DNA from: Membranipora membranacea | Taxonomy: Eukaryota > Bryozoa > Gymnolaemata > Cheilostomatida > Membraniporidae | Length of the DNA: 64,000 nucleotides | Direction of reading: 5' to 3' | Assembly: GCA_914767715.1 (NCBI GenBank) | Contig: OU612072.1 | Coordinates: 6,078,001-6,142,000, forward strand | In this document: positions 12,962 through 26,000 of the stretch, piece after piece | Layout of the letters: each line of letters begins with the position of its first letter | Numbering within the stretch: the stretch's first letter is position 1 | Made by a program: the position numbers and the translations under genes | The notes under the pieces: generated by a model | The model's input: only the letters and a program-made list of their open reading frames with translations | What the model was told of the DNA's origin: nothing | Databases searched by the model: none

Positions 12962-15900
12962 CTGCTGGGATAGCTGAGTGTCATGTTCACTTGCTCAAGG
13001 ACAGTGATATTGCAGGCCTATCTTCTAATATTGGTACACAGTTGGCGATACGGGATATACGTGACCAAAAACAGGTTAGTGAGTTAAAAAAAATGTAGGT
13101 CAGGAGTTGTTTGGAATAAGGTTTTGGTCTGTGTATGTTTCATTAATACAAACTAGCAATAATAATTCCCCGGCGTTGATCTTGATGACCATAGATTAAG
13201 GTTATTGTTAGCAAAGGCTGTCGCATAGTGATATATATTTATATATATATATATATATGAGTGTGTGTGTTATTGCAATATTAAATATATATATATTCAT
13301 CGTATAAAAAATAACCCATCTAATCAAACAAACCCCTTGGCACCTCTTTCCTGCAGCTTGGCACTGCCACCGTTGAGACAAATTCAACACCAGTGCTGGC
13401 TAGAAAGATTGACTTTCCTCAGACCGGAGTTCAGTGTTACTCATACGAAGCCGATTTCACTTATGTCAATTATGTCATTGTTTGATTATGTGCAGACGCA
13501 GATGAGACCTGAGCCTGCTGCTGGTCGGAGTTTACTGCATATGACCCCTGTTCCTGGACCACTGGTTCAGAGTCGTACCACTAACAAATTCTATAGACCA
13601 TCATTCATTGATACACGAGAGTTTGTAAGTATAACGGACTTCGTGTAGGTTTAGTGCAGGATCTCACAGCAAAATTCTAGTAACTAACAGCATTTTAATG
13701 TCATCCTTAGCAGCATAGCAGAATATCTATACTAGATATGTCTACAGTGCTTGATATGTTTCTGTGTGACAACGCTGTCCTGTCACGCTTAACTGATGAA
13801 CTGACCAGTAGTGCTTATACATTAATTATGCAGTTCATACCTTCATTTATACTAACCAGACTTATGAGGGAGTTGCCCTCGCTCGGACAGTTTAGCAAAC
13901 AACTCAAAACTCTTGTTGAAGCTTCAAATATCCCATTTTAAAACAGTCTATTTCTATTCTTTTTCTTAGATACAGTCGCTGCAACTCAGCTTTGATAAGA
14001 GATTGACCAATCGGCTGGGTGAGAATGATATACGCATTCTGAAAGAAAGAGAGGTAGTCGGAAAACAGTTGAGAATAAGGACTCAGAAATTATACGTTTA
14101 GTATACCGCTGAAATGTACACTGACAAATTTAATAACCAGAATGTCACTCCAGACATCATTCACTACGTGGCAACTGCTATGATCCGACAATATCCATCA
14201 CTCAGAGACCAGGGTAGTGATGTCGAGAACCCCTCTTTTGTGAGTAATACAATCACTCATAAGGTTTTAGTTGAAGCCTCGTATTAAATGCTTTATATAG
14301 TAAGTCTAAAAGTAGTGATCACTGAATGATTCATTCAACAGAATGCAACCTAGCCTCACTTCACTGTCTAGCAGTGCCTTTCTGTCGGTTTTCTGGATTC
14401 ACAGGGAGTATTGAAGGACATATTCAAAAGAACAATGTAATAGAGATAATAACCATCCAATCTGTCAGGTGACTATGTGGGACTAGATTAAAAATCCTGA
14501 CTCTGCTGATCCCTCTTCTGTTTTGTTGTTGATGAACACCGGTCATAGATTGGCTGATAACCAACAATTTATCTCGTGGTCTTGTTACAGAAACAACGAT
14601 CCAGTCAATCACTGTTTATATTGTTTGTGTGACATTTAATTTTTTGTTGTAGCGAGAGTTCTTCGTCCGCCATCCACCCACAGGCCAGTTGTATGAAGCA
14701 TTTAAAAATTTCAATCGTAAACTGCCTGATACGCTTAAACTTCGTGTAAGTAAAAAAACAAAGAATAAGGGGCATCAACAGCAGCTACCATCAGTGCCAG
14801 ACCAGTGCAGGATATACAGGACTCCACATATGAGCAGAAAGGTTATGCTTATGTTATTAATCACAATACCAAATCATTTTTTTCTTCTGCCTGACCATGA
14901 GATAGAGTATGGTTGCTGACCTTTTAGTGCTTCGGGCTAGACATGAGGCTAGATTCTTGTATGTGTTCTCTCAAGATTCTCAGGCGATTCTTGAGCAAGG
15001 GTGTGGGTATACAATGCCATTGTGTGGCTATGATGCCTAGTATGTAAGGTGCAATTTATCAGTTTAAACAACCTGAATCTTTTTTTAGTCCAAGAACTGG
15101 CTTTGGCAGACCCTGATAGGAGGTCAGAACTTCTAAATGAAACCTTCGAAGAAAGGAGGAGGTGGATCATGAACGATGGTCCCGGGATGGTGGATATCCA
15201 GTCGAAGTTCAGCACCTTCCTCAGATTCCCGGAAGAGTTGAGTGAACTTATCATAACAATTCAGTTAATTTAGTACGGTGGCAGCCTATGTTAAAAGTGG
15301 CTAAAAATGCAATTTTTTGGTGAATTGGTATTGAAGCTCCCATGGCATAACACCAGTTTTCAATGCTCTGAATGCCTTGCTATTCAAATGGCACGTACAT
15401 AACCACGATAGTTTATATCATTTTTTATCACTTTTGCTAGCATTGCAGTGTTTTTTTTGGCAATTATCTGCAACATCATGTCAGATATGATAGTACAATT
15501 GGAATCAGCATGAAAAAAGTTTCAAATCCTATCTGCCAAATTTTGTTATTTGCAATCATCCTCCCCTTCCCTCTTCAGGGACTCTGCTATGGGCTATACA
15601 TCTCAATATCTCATAAAGCTTTAAAGAGGGGACAACTTTGGTGGTTGAGAAATCCAGCATAGACCAAAATGTTCTGACATTTTCTAAAAATACTTTTTTC
15701 AGATTTCAAAGGAGTTCAACAAAATCGGTGCAGGTTTTTCGGCTGAGAAAGGCAGGGAGAGAGTGGAGCTTCTTCTTGAAAGGCTAGGCTTGGAAGGTGA
15801 GATACTGCTATAGATAACTGTGTTGCATGAATCAGTTGCATCACTATCAATGTTTGTACTAGATAATTTACAGCAGTCAGTTTCGTGCACATAACCTTTT

Positions 15901-16466
15901 CGCACTCTGATCACTTACTCAAGGTTTGTCGTTAGGGTACCTCCTGAATTTACAACCATATTTGTTGTGTGATACCCTGATTTTTATCTTAAAATCCACC
16001 TTTCTTATGAAAAGGCTCCCATACTATCAATCACCGGTTCCATACTTCAAATGGGTGGTCCACTCCCATGATGAATGCTAACGATTTCCATGATGAAAAA
16101 CATGAAAAGAGATCTGCTGTGCTGAGATTTGAATCTGGGCCCCGCACAGAATCTAGAGTTCCATGCACCCTATCAATTCATCAACGCCAGATTATACATC
16201 CGTTGATAATCAAAACGGTTCCTGCCTTCGAATGAAGAAATGAATACAAATGGGTTCGCAAGTTAACCTTAATGCGTCACATCATGAATATAAAGTTTGA
16301 AGTGTGCCTCCCTTCCAATCATTGTTTTTCTACATCACATTTCCAGCTTAATAATAATGTTTTTTATTTTTTTTATCTAATAGATGATCCAGTCACGATG
16401 ATCAAAAAGCTAGTCTCAAGATGTGGTCTGAAATCGGTAGACAAGGTCTCGGCCATTTTTGTATAA
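12962..16466 (+). CDS. SAM-domain gene, SAMD3-like architecture (partial, possibly decayed)
   Basis: Exons in order: 12962-13074 (HLLKDSDIAGL, the C-terminal half of a SAM domain), 13357-13624, 13970-14053, 14102-14239, 14653 to about 14743, 15089 to about 15235, 15703-15796 and 16384-16466. The exon at 14102 has TPDIIHYVATAMIRQYPSLR, and later exons have ADPDRRSELLNETFEERRRW and ISKEFNKIGAGF. This order resembles the SAMD3-like proteins of fish and invertebrates, whose role is not settled. Splice phases join at 13624/13970, 14053/14102, 14239/14653 and 15796/16384. Odd points: the frame changes inside 13357-13624, so either a small intron (about 13433-13493) or a frameshift lies there. No good GT donor ends the exon at 15089. 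Coding-like sequence continues past the TAA at 16464-16466 (LSTTYGSVVLSLQEP). I could not find the exon for the first half of the SAM domain. It may be a pseudogene. Confidence 0.5.
14054..14101 (+). other. 48 bp mini-intron
   Basis: The sequence starts GTAGTC and ends TTTAG. Removing it joins two phase-0 coding blocks (...RILKERE and YTAEMYTDKF...). Left in place, it gives a stop codon. It is unusually short for an animal intron, but such lengths occur in some invertebrates. Confidence 0.5.
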
Positions 16467-16619
16467 ACAAAGGAGGCCAAAATACTGAGCACGACGTACG
16501 GCTCAGTTGTGCTGTCACTGCAGGAGCCGAGACTTACCCTGTGCATCTACAAAGGATACACAGTACGTGAAAATACATTGTGACACGTTCAGTAATCAAT
16601 GATTTGACTTTGTGTTTAA

Positions 16620-17100
16620 GTCACGCTCCTCTCCCCCCCCCCCTTCCAATTAACTGGCAATATTCATGTTAAAGTGTTTTTAAAGGAACAGGGTTCTTGG
16701 TATCATTTTTGAGCTTGAATTGAGATTAAGACATCTATCACACATGCATTTGCATGAAAAATAAGTCTTCAGGGTTACTTGGTCTGGTAGGTTTGGGGGT
16801 AATAAGTTAACACTATCGAGTTGCCTACTCATGCACAGCCAAACTTGTCCAGGCGATTTGTAATGAGCCTATTATGGGGGAAATACAGTAACATTAGTGA
16901 CTATTGTGGTTAGAAAACAACTTTTGCAAATACATGACCAAGTCACTCACAAGTCTGCCGATGACATAAAAGTTCAAATTTAATGAGTTGAGACCGCTAA
17001 TCAAAACAACCTTCATTTCTGTTATGAGCCCATGTTGAAGAAGAGATTAGAAGAACCACTGTACCAAAGACTATATATACTGACTGTACACTACAATCAA
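16620..17100. other. Non-coding stretch
   Basis: It contains a C run near 16635 and AT-rich sequence. Nothing recognisable was seen. Confidence 0.4.
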
Positions 17101-17139
17101 TGACTATGACCCGTTCCCTGTCCACAGCTTTTCAAGCGA

Positions 17140-17427
17140 GTGATTTTCATTTCATACCGCTGCGCTTGTTTGCTCTGTTTAAATAAGATTACACTGGAGC
17201 AATGGATTCTTCCTGCTGACAAAGCCTTGCTTATTTCAGATTTACCTAAAAATGGTCCATACAATGCTTTATGGTTAGTACCAAATCTTGCGATAATATC
17301 CAACACTAGCCCCCCAAATAAGATCCATACTGATGAAATAACTCAAAAACTCGACACATTAATTTCCCATGTGACTGATGTGTGCTTTGACATGGTTCTC
17401 ATATGGCATGCTGCACTCAGTCAGTAA
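17140..17427 (+). CDS. Unrecognised ORF, 95 codons
   Basis: The ORF is open from an ATG, and an acceptor-like 'ttccctgtccacag' lies just upstream. The middle reads like folded protein (LPKNGPYNALWLVPNLAIIS, then DEITQKLDTLISHV), with hydrophobic and charged residues alternating. I do not recognise a family. It could be a further exon of the upstream SAM-domain gene, a fragment of a transposon protein, or chance. Confidence 0.15.
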   Translation: MIFISYRCACLLCLNKITLEQWILPADKALLISDLPKNGPYNALWLVPNLAIISNTSPPNKIHTDEITQKLDTLISHVTDVCFDMVLIWHAALSQ

Positions 17428-17429
17428 TA

Positions 17430-18610
17430 TTGATAGTCCATGTTTAGATGTGCTGAGTATCTGTGATGCACAGATGGACAAGATCTGATGTAAAATGATA
17501 TAGAAAGTTTCTCAAGGTATTCCACTGCTTACACGATTATCAATACTCCTCTCTTTAGGAGGCAGTCAAATTCATTTACATTTTTCATCACCCTGAAGTC
17601 CGAAATAACTAGATGACAATTTTATTTACTTCAATTTACTTTGTGACTTGTAAATTCCAGTTTTTAATGTAAACAACAAAGTTTACCCGAGAAAATCTTG
17701 TGAGTCCAAACATCAGAATATTTGCAAAAATTGTTGTAAAGATTCTCAAAACTTCAAATCACTCAGTATTAATCATCGCATGCTTTGGATTTTAACATCA
17801 TCCCAATGCCTGAAATGTCGAGATTTAAAAACAAATTATTTTAGATTTTTGTGCAAATTAGAAAAACATCCAGTCTACATGTGTAAATTTTGTATCTTCC
17901 ATTGAAATTCTATTGAAAGCCACTAATCATAAAGCATAACGGCTGAAGACAGAGTTTGATTGGAATGTCATATCTTAGTATTTATAATCTTCAATACAAT
18001 CCATGTAGCCACAATCTCATTTATTCATCAAATAAATATAAACAAAACCTTGAAATACTTTAGCCATGTATTGATCTGCCTTTATATTGCCAATTTCTAT
18101 CTAGAGCAGTAACCATGGTTAACAGAAAATGTTGTATCTGTCAAAGCACTGTGGGTTATTTCAAGTGGCCGAAATCATACAGATTTAAACTTAGTGGTGT
18201 TTAAACTTAGTGGTGTGACTACCTCAGGGACATTTTCCCTATGATAATCACATGGACTCGACGTCGATTTGCTACAATTGCCTCCTGAATGATATTCAAT
18301 CTCGCTCTCACTGGATCTGTTAATCTCCCTATAATTTTCACTCTCGCTGTCGGATGAGCTAGAGTTGTAATTTTTGCCGTGCTTGATTTCAATCGTTTGC
18401 TTTGTCATTCAATTATGAAATTTTATACACTATCCCATTTTACCAGCTAAGCCACATAACATGGGACAGATTAACTTTGCATTGTATTCACTCATTCATT
18501 CAATAGATAAATTCTGTGTGGTTTAATATTGTACGCAGGGAATATCAAAACCACTGTGTCATAACAAAAAGTCTCATTTACGAGATACTGTATATTCCCA
18601 TTATAATCTA
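17430..18610. other. Non-coding, with a weak minus-strand Ser/Asp/Glu-rich ORF
   Basis: Mostly AT-rich DNA. At 18175-18408 (minus) a 77-codon ORF is rich in Ser, Asp and Glu (SSSSDSESENY, SSESEIEYHSGG), like the acidic N-terminus of some transposases, but there is no partner exon. 'tttaaacttagtggtgt' is directly duplicated at 18182 and 18199. Confidence 0.3.
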
Positions 18611-18684
18611 AGGTACTAAAAAGGTACTATTTTCTACAAGTGATCACAACTCCAAAGGAGAAAAATAGTACCTTTTTAGTACCT
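18611..18684. repeat. Hairpin, 25-26 bp arms
   Basis: 'aggtactaaaaaggtactat' at the left pairs with 'atagtacctttttagtacct' at the right around a loop of about 22 bp. Each arm also repeats AGGTACT internally. It is probably a MITE remnant. Confidence 0.75.
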
Positions 18685-18890
18685 TCTCATCCCAACTTTG
18701 AGTGAAAATAATTCTTAACTGGGCCACAGGCTGCTTTTGGACATAGCATAATGTTCTAAACTAGACTGAGAGCTCTAGAATGATACCAAAAACCTGTTTA
18801 CTTTACAAGCACTTTAAAATAGGATTGAAATCTCCATCTAACGAGCTATGAAATAAGTATGATGGCAAACTATTTCTCTGTGTAAGTGGA

Positions 18891-18938
18891 GGCTAGGATA
18901 TGTGATGATATATATATATATCTTCACATATCCTAGCC
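18891..18938. repeat. Palindrome with (TA)n centre
   Basis: 'ggctaggatatgtga' pairs with 'tcacatatcctagcc' across an alternating TA core. It can form a cruciform. Confidence 0.8.
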
Positions 18939-19500
18939 ATTTTATTTTTTGGGAAAATACTACATTCTCCACACTATGTACTTTATATACCCCTCAGTAT
19001 ATTATGCTTCCCTGTGTTAGGTACTACCTCGTTGCCTAAGGAGATCAATATTATCTGCTATCGAATTTTAATTTACCTGACCACCTCCATTAGTCATAAG
19101 ACTTTTTATTTTTCTGATAATACTCCACACCAAATATTTTATATATTATTTCTCAATTAAATAAAGCAACACAATACTACACCTCACCAGTAATCTTAAA
19201 ATTATATGAGTCACACATTTGGGTAAATTTATAAGCCATACTGGGGCAAGCAATTTTCACCACCTCGTGTCGACTGTAGCTTTAATTGGCGAACTAGGAC
19301 AACAGGGCTGCAGCTGTTGTATTAACCGTAGTGTGCTGTTTACTGTCACCTGTTCTCAGATCTAATCTGACAGTACTCTGTATTTGAATTAACCGTAAGC
19401 TGTGATTGATATTTCAATGCACTGACACATTCCAGAATACATTACCTTGTAACTGAAATAACTGTAAGCTGTGACTGAAATTTCACTGAACAATTTTTTA

Positions 19501-19640
19501 AGGAGAGGTATACACCTGAGGGTGCTGGGGGCTGGAACAATCAACAATGAAAGCTCCCCCAGTGGGGCTCGAACCCACAACTCCTGCGGCACTAATCGCC
19601 TGGCAGTGAATAGAAAGCGCGCTAACTACTCAGAGTTGTG
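19501..19640 (-). mobile_element. tRNA-derived SINE, family S2, copy 1 (head truncated)
   Basis: It shares with the copy at 19831 a block with 'ggagaggtatacacc', 'gagggtgctgggggctggaa', 'caatcaacaatgaaag' and the B-box complement 'ggctcgaaccc'. On the minus strand the tRNA-like part comes first, and the match stops inside the A-box region near 19622. Confidence 0.7.
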
Positions 19641-19830
19641 TTCTCTCATCCCACAGCACATTCCAATCCACCATTGCACATGAAACACAGTGTGCGTGTT
19701 AGGGTCATTGGCCTTATATGGCCCATTGCTGGGACCCCTTGTAGTAGGTTTTAGCTGTCTTTCCATCTTGTCAGCATGTCTTTCCATGCTGTCACATGTC
19801 TTTCCATGAGTCAGTCAGTAGACAAGTACA

Positions 19831-19980
19831 CAGGAGAGGTATACACCCGAGGGTGCTGGGGGCTGGAACAATCAACAATGAAAGCGCCCCAAGTGGGGCT
19901 CGAACCCACAACTCCTGCGGCACTAATCGCCTGGCAGTGAATAGCAAGCGCGCTAACCGATTGCGCCATCTCACCATCCT
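19831..19980 (-). mobile_element. tRNA-derived SINE, family S2, copy 2
   Basis: On the minus strand it begins GAGGATGGTGAGATGGCGCA. A-box TGGCGCAATCGG and B-box GGTTCGAGCCC are well formed and correctly ordered. The spacing is longer than in a simple tRNA because of an insert of about 20 bases, so this is a SINE head rather than a working tRNA gene. The copy at 19501 lies 330 bp away in the same orientation. Confidence 0.75.
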
Positions 19981-20029
19981 CAAAAAAGAATGGGTCGATG
20001 GCGCTAATTAGATAGTTTTTTAATTAACA

Positions 20030-20115
20030 ATAAGGAAACCGTAAGATAACCAGTATTTTAGATTAAAAATACAACTTCATGTTATGGTTATCTAACGGTT
20101 GATAATACCGTTTCA
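20030..20115. repeat. Inverted repeat around 'aaccgtaagataacc'
   Basis: 'accgtaagataacc' near 20040 faces 'ggttatctaacggt' near 20085. The same words occur at 2484-2590, so this is a dispersed foldback family. Confidence 0.45.
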
Positions 20116-20915
20116 TTTCTCTCTGTGTGGCAGTAAGCATTACCAGTCTAATACTAATTCAAAGAATCTTGTTTTTGGCAAAGCCTCCACTAATTTCAGT
20201 CGCAAGTGTTCTCAATAGTCACAGCACAGGATTATTCAAATTAATACCAGCACTTTTTTGCACGGATCTCTTTGCGCAGAAACAGAGGTGTATTTTGCTT
20301 ATCTCTTGGTATTCGTTTACCCACCTATAGTCCCTTGTTAACAACATGTCGAGTTTGCGTATATAAACAGGCACCCTTTGTCCTTACATCTCATTCATAC
20401 CAAAGTAGACCACTTTTTTATGAACCAGTCAAACTTTGAGATGAATATTGCGCTTCCCTTCTCTGCTGCAGCTGTTGTCAGCGTATTCTGTATGTATTCA
20501 TATTAAGAGGAGAATATTTTCCATATTTTTGACACTTGGTTAAAATCTCACACCCTGTGTTAACAAATAAGAACTGGTGTGGGCTTAGAACTGGTGTGGG
20601 ATGATCCTTGAAGATTAACCAGTTTGAGAGAATGTGAGATAAGACATATCATATAATATATAATAGTAATATAATATGTGTAAATATGATGTTGTTTCAT
20701 CTAACAATCGGCTCATGAGTTTGCCTCCATGTGATTTGATGTAAACGTGAAGAATTGTAAAATTTTATTAGTAAAAAGTAAAGTGAGTTAATTCAGTCTA
20801 TATTTTGTAATACTTTTTAAGCGGCAAATGAGTGTGATGAAGGCTGGGTGACTTGCCCAGTATCAGATGAATGTTATAAGTTTGTGACTGGCAGGCCGTA
20901 GACATTGAGAATAGA

Positions 20916-22513
20916 ATGCAGGACAACAGTAGATTGGCATGGAGTCAGTTAAAATCAATTTTGAAGTTGAAAGATAATGCAAAAGGGTGCTTATTAGATT
21001 CCGATGTATTGAATGGTTTCTTCAATCTTTTTGATAAACATAGTGATTGTCCTGTCTTACCAACTCTTGTTTCAGTTTATGTTGATTTTTCTTTTGAGGA
21101 GGTTTACGCAACCTTATGTAATGTCCTGACGAGTAAGAGCCCAGGTCCAGATACAATTACAGCTAAACTACTGAAATGTGCTGCCTTCACTCTAGCACAC
21201 CCGCTGACACTCATATTCAATCGCTCACTCCGAGAAGGTAACATGCCTAAGGTTTGGAAGTCGGCTGACGTCAGACCAATCCCGAAGTGTGCAGGGGCGT
21301 CAGAAGCTAAGGACTTCAGACCCATTGCCCTAACTTCCATCGTGGGTAAGTGCCTCCGAACGTCTGGTAATGAAGAGACTATCGCCACTCCTCAACGACC
21401 CAACTCAATTTGCTTATCAGCCAAACAGATCAACAGAAGATGCCCTAATCACCCTAATAGACTCAGTAACTGAACACTTAGATTCAAATGCTAAAAAAAC
21501 GCGTCAGGGCCCTACTCATAGACTTTTCCAGTGCTTTCAACACTATCAACCATGCGATCCTCATCAACAAACTGGAAAGTTATAACATCCACCCAAACAT
21601 AGTTAACTGGCTATATGATTTTCTCACAAACAGAAGCCAACGAGTAGTGACACTTCTCAGCACATCGAAATCACTGAATACCTCTACAGGCAGTCCCCAG
21701 GGCTGTGTCATTAGTCCACTGCTTTTCTCTCTCTATGTTATTGACATGCCATCTAGTGATAACATAAAGCTGGTGAAATATGCCGATGATACGGTCATCA
21801 TGGAACTCCTAGCCGATAACCAACCATCCGAGCTACAAACAATGACGGATAACATGTATGAATTGGTGCTCCACTAATGACCTCATACTCAATGCTAAGA
21901 AGACAAAGGAGATGATCATTTGTAATGCGAGGGATAATACATCCTACCCTCAACTGCTAATAAATGGTACCCCTATTGAGCAGGTCAACAAATTCACATA
22001 TCTCGGCACTATCCTAACCAGAAAACTAGACTTCACCCCCAACACACTCAAAATAATCAAAAAAGCTCGTCAGAGGCTACACATCGTCCCTAACCTGTAC
22101 CATCTAGGCGTTAATGAAAAGCTTGTCAAAACATGCTACAAATCATTTATCGGATCATTATCACATATCATCTAGTGGTGGTGTATAGCCATATGAATGC
22201 AGACTGCAAGAGAAAACTCAACTCTTTCATTAAAACGTCAGAATATCTTGCGGGTGACCTCGTATTTATATCGGCAGAAGACCTTTACACACACAGACTC
22301 AAACCTAAATCTCTTCGCATGATAGCAACAGACAACGAGCCAATACTTGAGCTATATCAACTCCCCTCAGGTCGCTATCAAACAGTCAGATATAGAGTCC
22401 AGCTAAGTGCCAAGTGTTTTCGATCGGAATGTATCAAATACCTTAATACTATACTTTCAGGAAATAAACAGTCTATTTTTTATGACATTCTTTTATTACC
22501 AGTATATTTTTAG
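20916..22513 (+). pseudogene. Non-LTR retrotransposon (LINE) reverse transcriptase, frameshifted
   Basis: Reverse transcriptase of a LINE, which would copy element RNA at a nicked target. Fingers and palm motifs occur in order over several frames: SKSPGPDTITAKLLK, then ADVRPIPKCAGASEAKDFRP, then QFAYQPNRSTEDALI, then ALLIDFSSAFNTINH, then GSPQGCVISPLLFSLY, then the catalytic KYADDTVIM, then NKFTYLGTIL. At least four frameshifts are needed (about 21360, 21500, 21865 and 22160). The endonuclease region and 5' end are missing. The C-terminal domain ends at 22513, and the microsatellite begins about 75 bp later. It is dead. The clade could be CR1/L2-like; I am not sure. Confidence 0.85.
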
Positions 22514-22589
22514 AATCAATAATTTTTAGACATTTATAAGAGCACCCTACAGAGACATTTTTTTTCTCAGAGATTGAGACGAATACAAA

Positions 22590-23004
22590 ACATACATACG
22601 TACGTATGTACATACGTACGTACGTACGTACGTACGTACGTACATACATACATACATACATACATACATACATACATACATACATACATACATACATACA
22701 TACATACATACATACATACATACATACATACATACATACATACATACATACATACATACATACATACATACATACATACATACATACATACATACATACA
22801 TACATACATACATACATACATACATACATACATACATACATACATACATACATACATACATACATACATACATACATACATACATACATACATACATACA
22901 TACATACATACATACATACATACATACATACATACATACATACATACATACATACATACATACATACATACATACATACATACACACATACATACACACA
23001 TACA
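22590..23004. repeat. (TACA)n microsatellite, about 415 bp
   Basis: About 100 units of the tetranucleotide TACA/TGTA lie here. The first 50 bp contain CpG-bearing TACG variants and the last 25 bp contain TACACA variants. The long Tyr-Val-Cys-Met and Tyr-Ile-His-Thr ORFs across it are artefacts of the 4 bp period. Confidence 0.97.
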
Positions 23005-26000
23005 AGTGTGCAGATGATAGCACTTTCTAATTGAGAGACAGAAGCCCTAATAGATTTTGACAATGTAGTATGATTTGTTAGTTACAAATATGGCCATGGG
23101 AATACTCAAATCCAGTCGTGATATTAGCAGCAAAGGCTGCGCTATATCTTTTGCTGAATTGAGTACATTCTGATAAAAATTATCGATATCAAATGTTTAC
23201 CTCTTTCGCATTTCACATGAAGAGAGGAAACTTTTCAAGAACATCTTAGGTTCGGTTGTGATCCATCGTCTGCGCTCATTGAATGTGCTTGCCATCTATT
23301 TTTCCTCACATATACCATATATTGGACAGGCTTTCTTCTCCTCAACTGCTGAATATCAAGGCAGAAAATAGGTTAGCATCGCCATAAATTTATTAACTTG
23401 AATAGTATGCCATTTGGCATAAACTATAACTGATAAAGGCGATAACTAGGGTGGATAGAAATGTTATAAGATCAGCTAATAATGGAGCAAATACCAAATC
23501 CGTCTGTTTTTATTGAATACGGTGCATTGGAGCAAAAAACAAACATCGCACCTTACCTTGGCAAGAATCAAATTGTTTCGAGTTGTCTGCTAAATATCAA
23601 GGGGGAAACAATTTGTACAGAGATTCCTAGTAATGCTTCTCACCCCTGCATGCTTACACATAACCAAATTTGTGAGTTGATGGACAAGGGTGCAGCTTGT
23701 AATGCAGGAAATCAGCAGTAATGATGGGTAATACATTGTAAACTAGAACATTATTACCCTGTTTTCTGCTTGATTTTCTTCAGAAACATAAAATTGGATT
23801 AACATGTCAAATCACAATTCAATCAGCTTACATAAACCACCCTTTACTTCTATCTGGCATCTGTCACAGCAGAGAATTAAGAAGGAAGATATTTACCCTT
23901 CATGATTTTTGCTTATTTTTTAACAAAATGATTACATACTAGCAGTTTTGACAAGGATTTTTTATGTCAAATCATTATGTTCTTGAGAAGGTTATGGAAT
24001 CAACTCACCGAATTCGTCTTGTCTTGGGAAAATAGTAGATGGTGATGAGTTTGATACTCAACTTGTCTCATAAAAAGACTGCCTTCTCCCTTCCTCTATG
24101 GTGTCGAGTGTCACTGATATCATGCTGTTTCTTTCGCAGTCATCGCGCAGAGATTAGATGTTCACTATTCTTAAATAGAAGTTTTCAGACTATCTGAAAA
24201 TAAAAGTGGCAAAATCGAGCTACTATTTATCATTGACAGATATGATTATTAACAAAGCATAAGTTTTACCCTTAATCATTGTACCAGTATGTTAACGTAT
24301 CAGGAGAGTTTAAGCAACACAGACGTTTATTTGTGCAATATCATGAGCTGATACCCTGAATAATAAAATTCAAAGTAAATAATAAAACTGGCATAGTGTG
24401 GTGATGATACAAAGCAAAGGTGCTCTATGCAGCCAAATCAGCCAAAAAAATTATAGCGGCAATTAAACTCATCTCAGCGATAAACAATACAATTTGAAAT
24501 TATCAATTATTATGCTATCAATAATCATTGCGTGTTGCTTGCTGTTTGATTTGATTCACATTGAATGAAACATTTAAATGCAAAGCATAATGTTACATGA
24601 TAATTATTATTGCACTTACAAAACTATTGCCACTCCGTTAGCATATACAGTAGGTAGGATAAAGAGTTACGATCTGGTCTAATGATTAACGTATGCATGT
24701 AGATCCATCATCTGAAATAAATAGTTATAAATCCTAAATACATGCTTAATTGTATGCGCAATGAATTTACACAGCAATAGAAAGTGAATCCTGGTGTTTT
24801 AAATGATTAATTCAAGAATCGTATTAGCAAACACATCGCGTTACTTGCAAAGCAATAACAATCATTAAAAGTGAATTTACTGCTGCCATGCTGACATGCT
24901 GTCAATCTGTCCTCAAGTATTGCAGATGATAAAATTACTAGAGGAAAGTAATCATTTCTGATAAATATTACAGCTGTACTTACAACTATAGTAGATGTTA
25001 TCCGTTTAGTAGAATAGAAAATAGTACAGTTAAATAGAATATTGAGAATGAGATGCTATCATAGTAACAAAGTCAGCGTCTGTTGTACTGAATGTAAGGT
25101 ATTGTTGTATATCATAAAATCAGTGGTGTGAGGGTGACGTACACTAGAGTGCCCACTTCGCTGGCTAAATTGACACTAGCACATAATTGCCTTACTGCAT
25201 ATGACTGGGTGTGTGACAGTGTCTTGATAAAAGAAAGCTAAGTAATTATAGTGCAACAAAATGTAAAATATTGTTAGAATCAGATAATCTGAATATACTG
25301 ATACAATCATTGATTCGAAGTCATCGTTAAGGAAAAGTGAGTTACATAAAAACTTTTTTCTACAACATCTAACTGTAAAGAAAGCCTGTTTAGTTAATCG
25401 TGTAACTATTTGCAACCGCCCCTTGAATTAAACAACTACAACAACAGTGTTAGAAATGAATGGGAACTGGTGGTGACGTAGTTCCCACAAAGAAATATTT
25501 AGGGGAAACTCTTAGAACAGGGTTCCAAATACATTCTGTGCTTAGAACAGTGTAAAAAAATTTTCTTTTTGACCAGATTTCAGTCATATTATCAATCCTA
25601 CTATTAAATATCTATATTTCTGCATGAGTTTTATGCTCAACAGCATGGATTTGCATAATTTGACATATTGCAAAACGATTATCCTGCGGTTGCAGCCATT
25701 TTGGCTGCTGTCGTCCCATAGACTAGAGCTCCAACAAAGAAATAAGTCGTCTTAGACCACTGCAACAAACACTACGTCATTGGCATTTTGTGCTACAGTT
25801 GGAGAAAAAAAGTGGCCCAGAAATACATCATTTACAACTTACCCTACAAATAGAATCGACAGCAGTGCAGCGCAAGGTCAAACTATGTGGCAAGTCCTAG
25901 ATTATCCCAATAGAGTAGAATGAATCCATCCTCTAAGTGTAGGTAAACTTTAGAAAATGGCGATTCAGCTGTCCACGCCCATCGGCTACATTACGAGAAC

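Noticed and set aside
13738-13941. 67-codon ORF between exons of the SAM-domain gene as an exon
   Set aside because: It has no acceptor/donor pair in phase with its neighbours, and skipping it joins 13624 to 13970 in phase 0.
19895-19975. Possible functional tRNA gene
   Set aside because: The A- and B-boxes are good, but the spacing is too long, no closed acceptor stem is seen, and a second copy with the same non-tRNA body lies nearby. It is a SINE.
22473-23063. Long ORFs with Tyr-Val-Cys-Met or Tyr-Ile-His-Thr repeats on both strands
   Set aside because: They are translations of the TACA microsatellite. All frames stay open because the 4 bp period contains no stop, and they carry no protein signal.
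23482-23721. 79-codon plus-strand ORF as a gene
   Set aside because: No domain, no homologue that I recognise and no splice context. In 3.4 kb of AT-rich DNA an ORF of this size can arise by chance.
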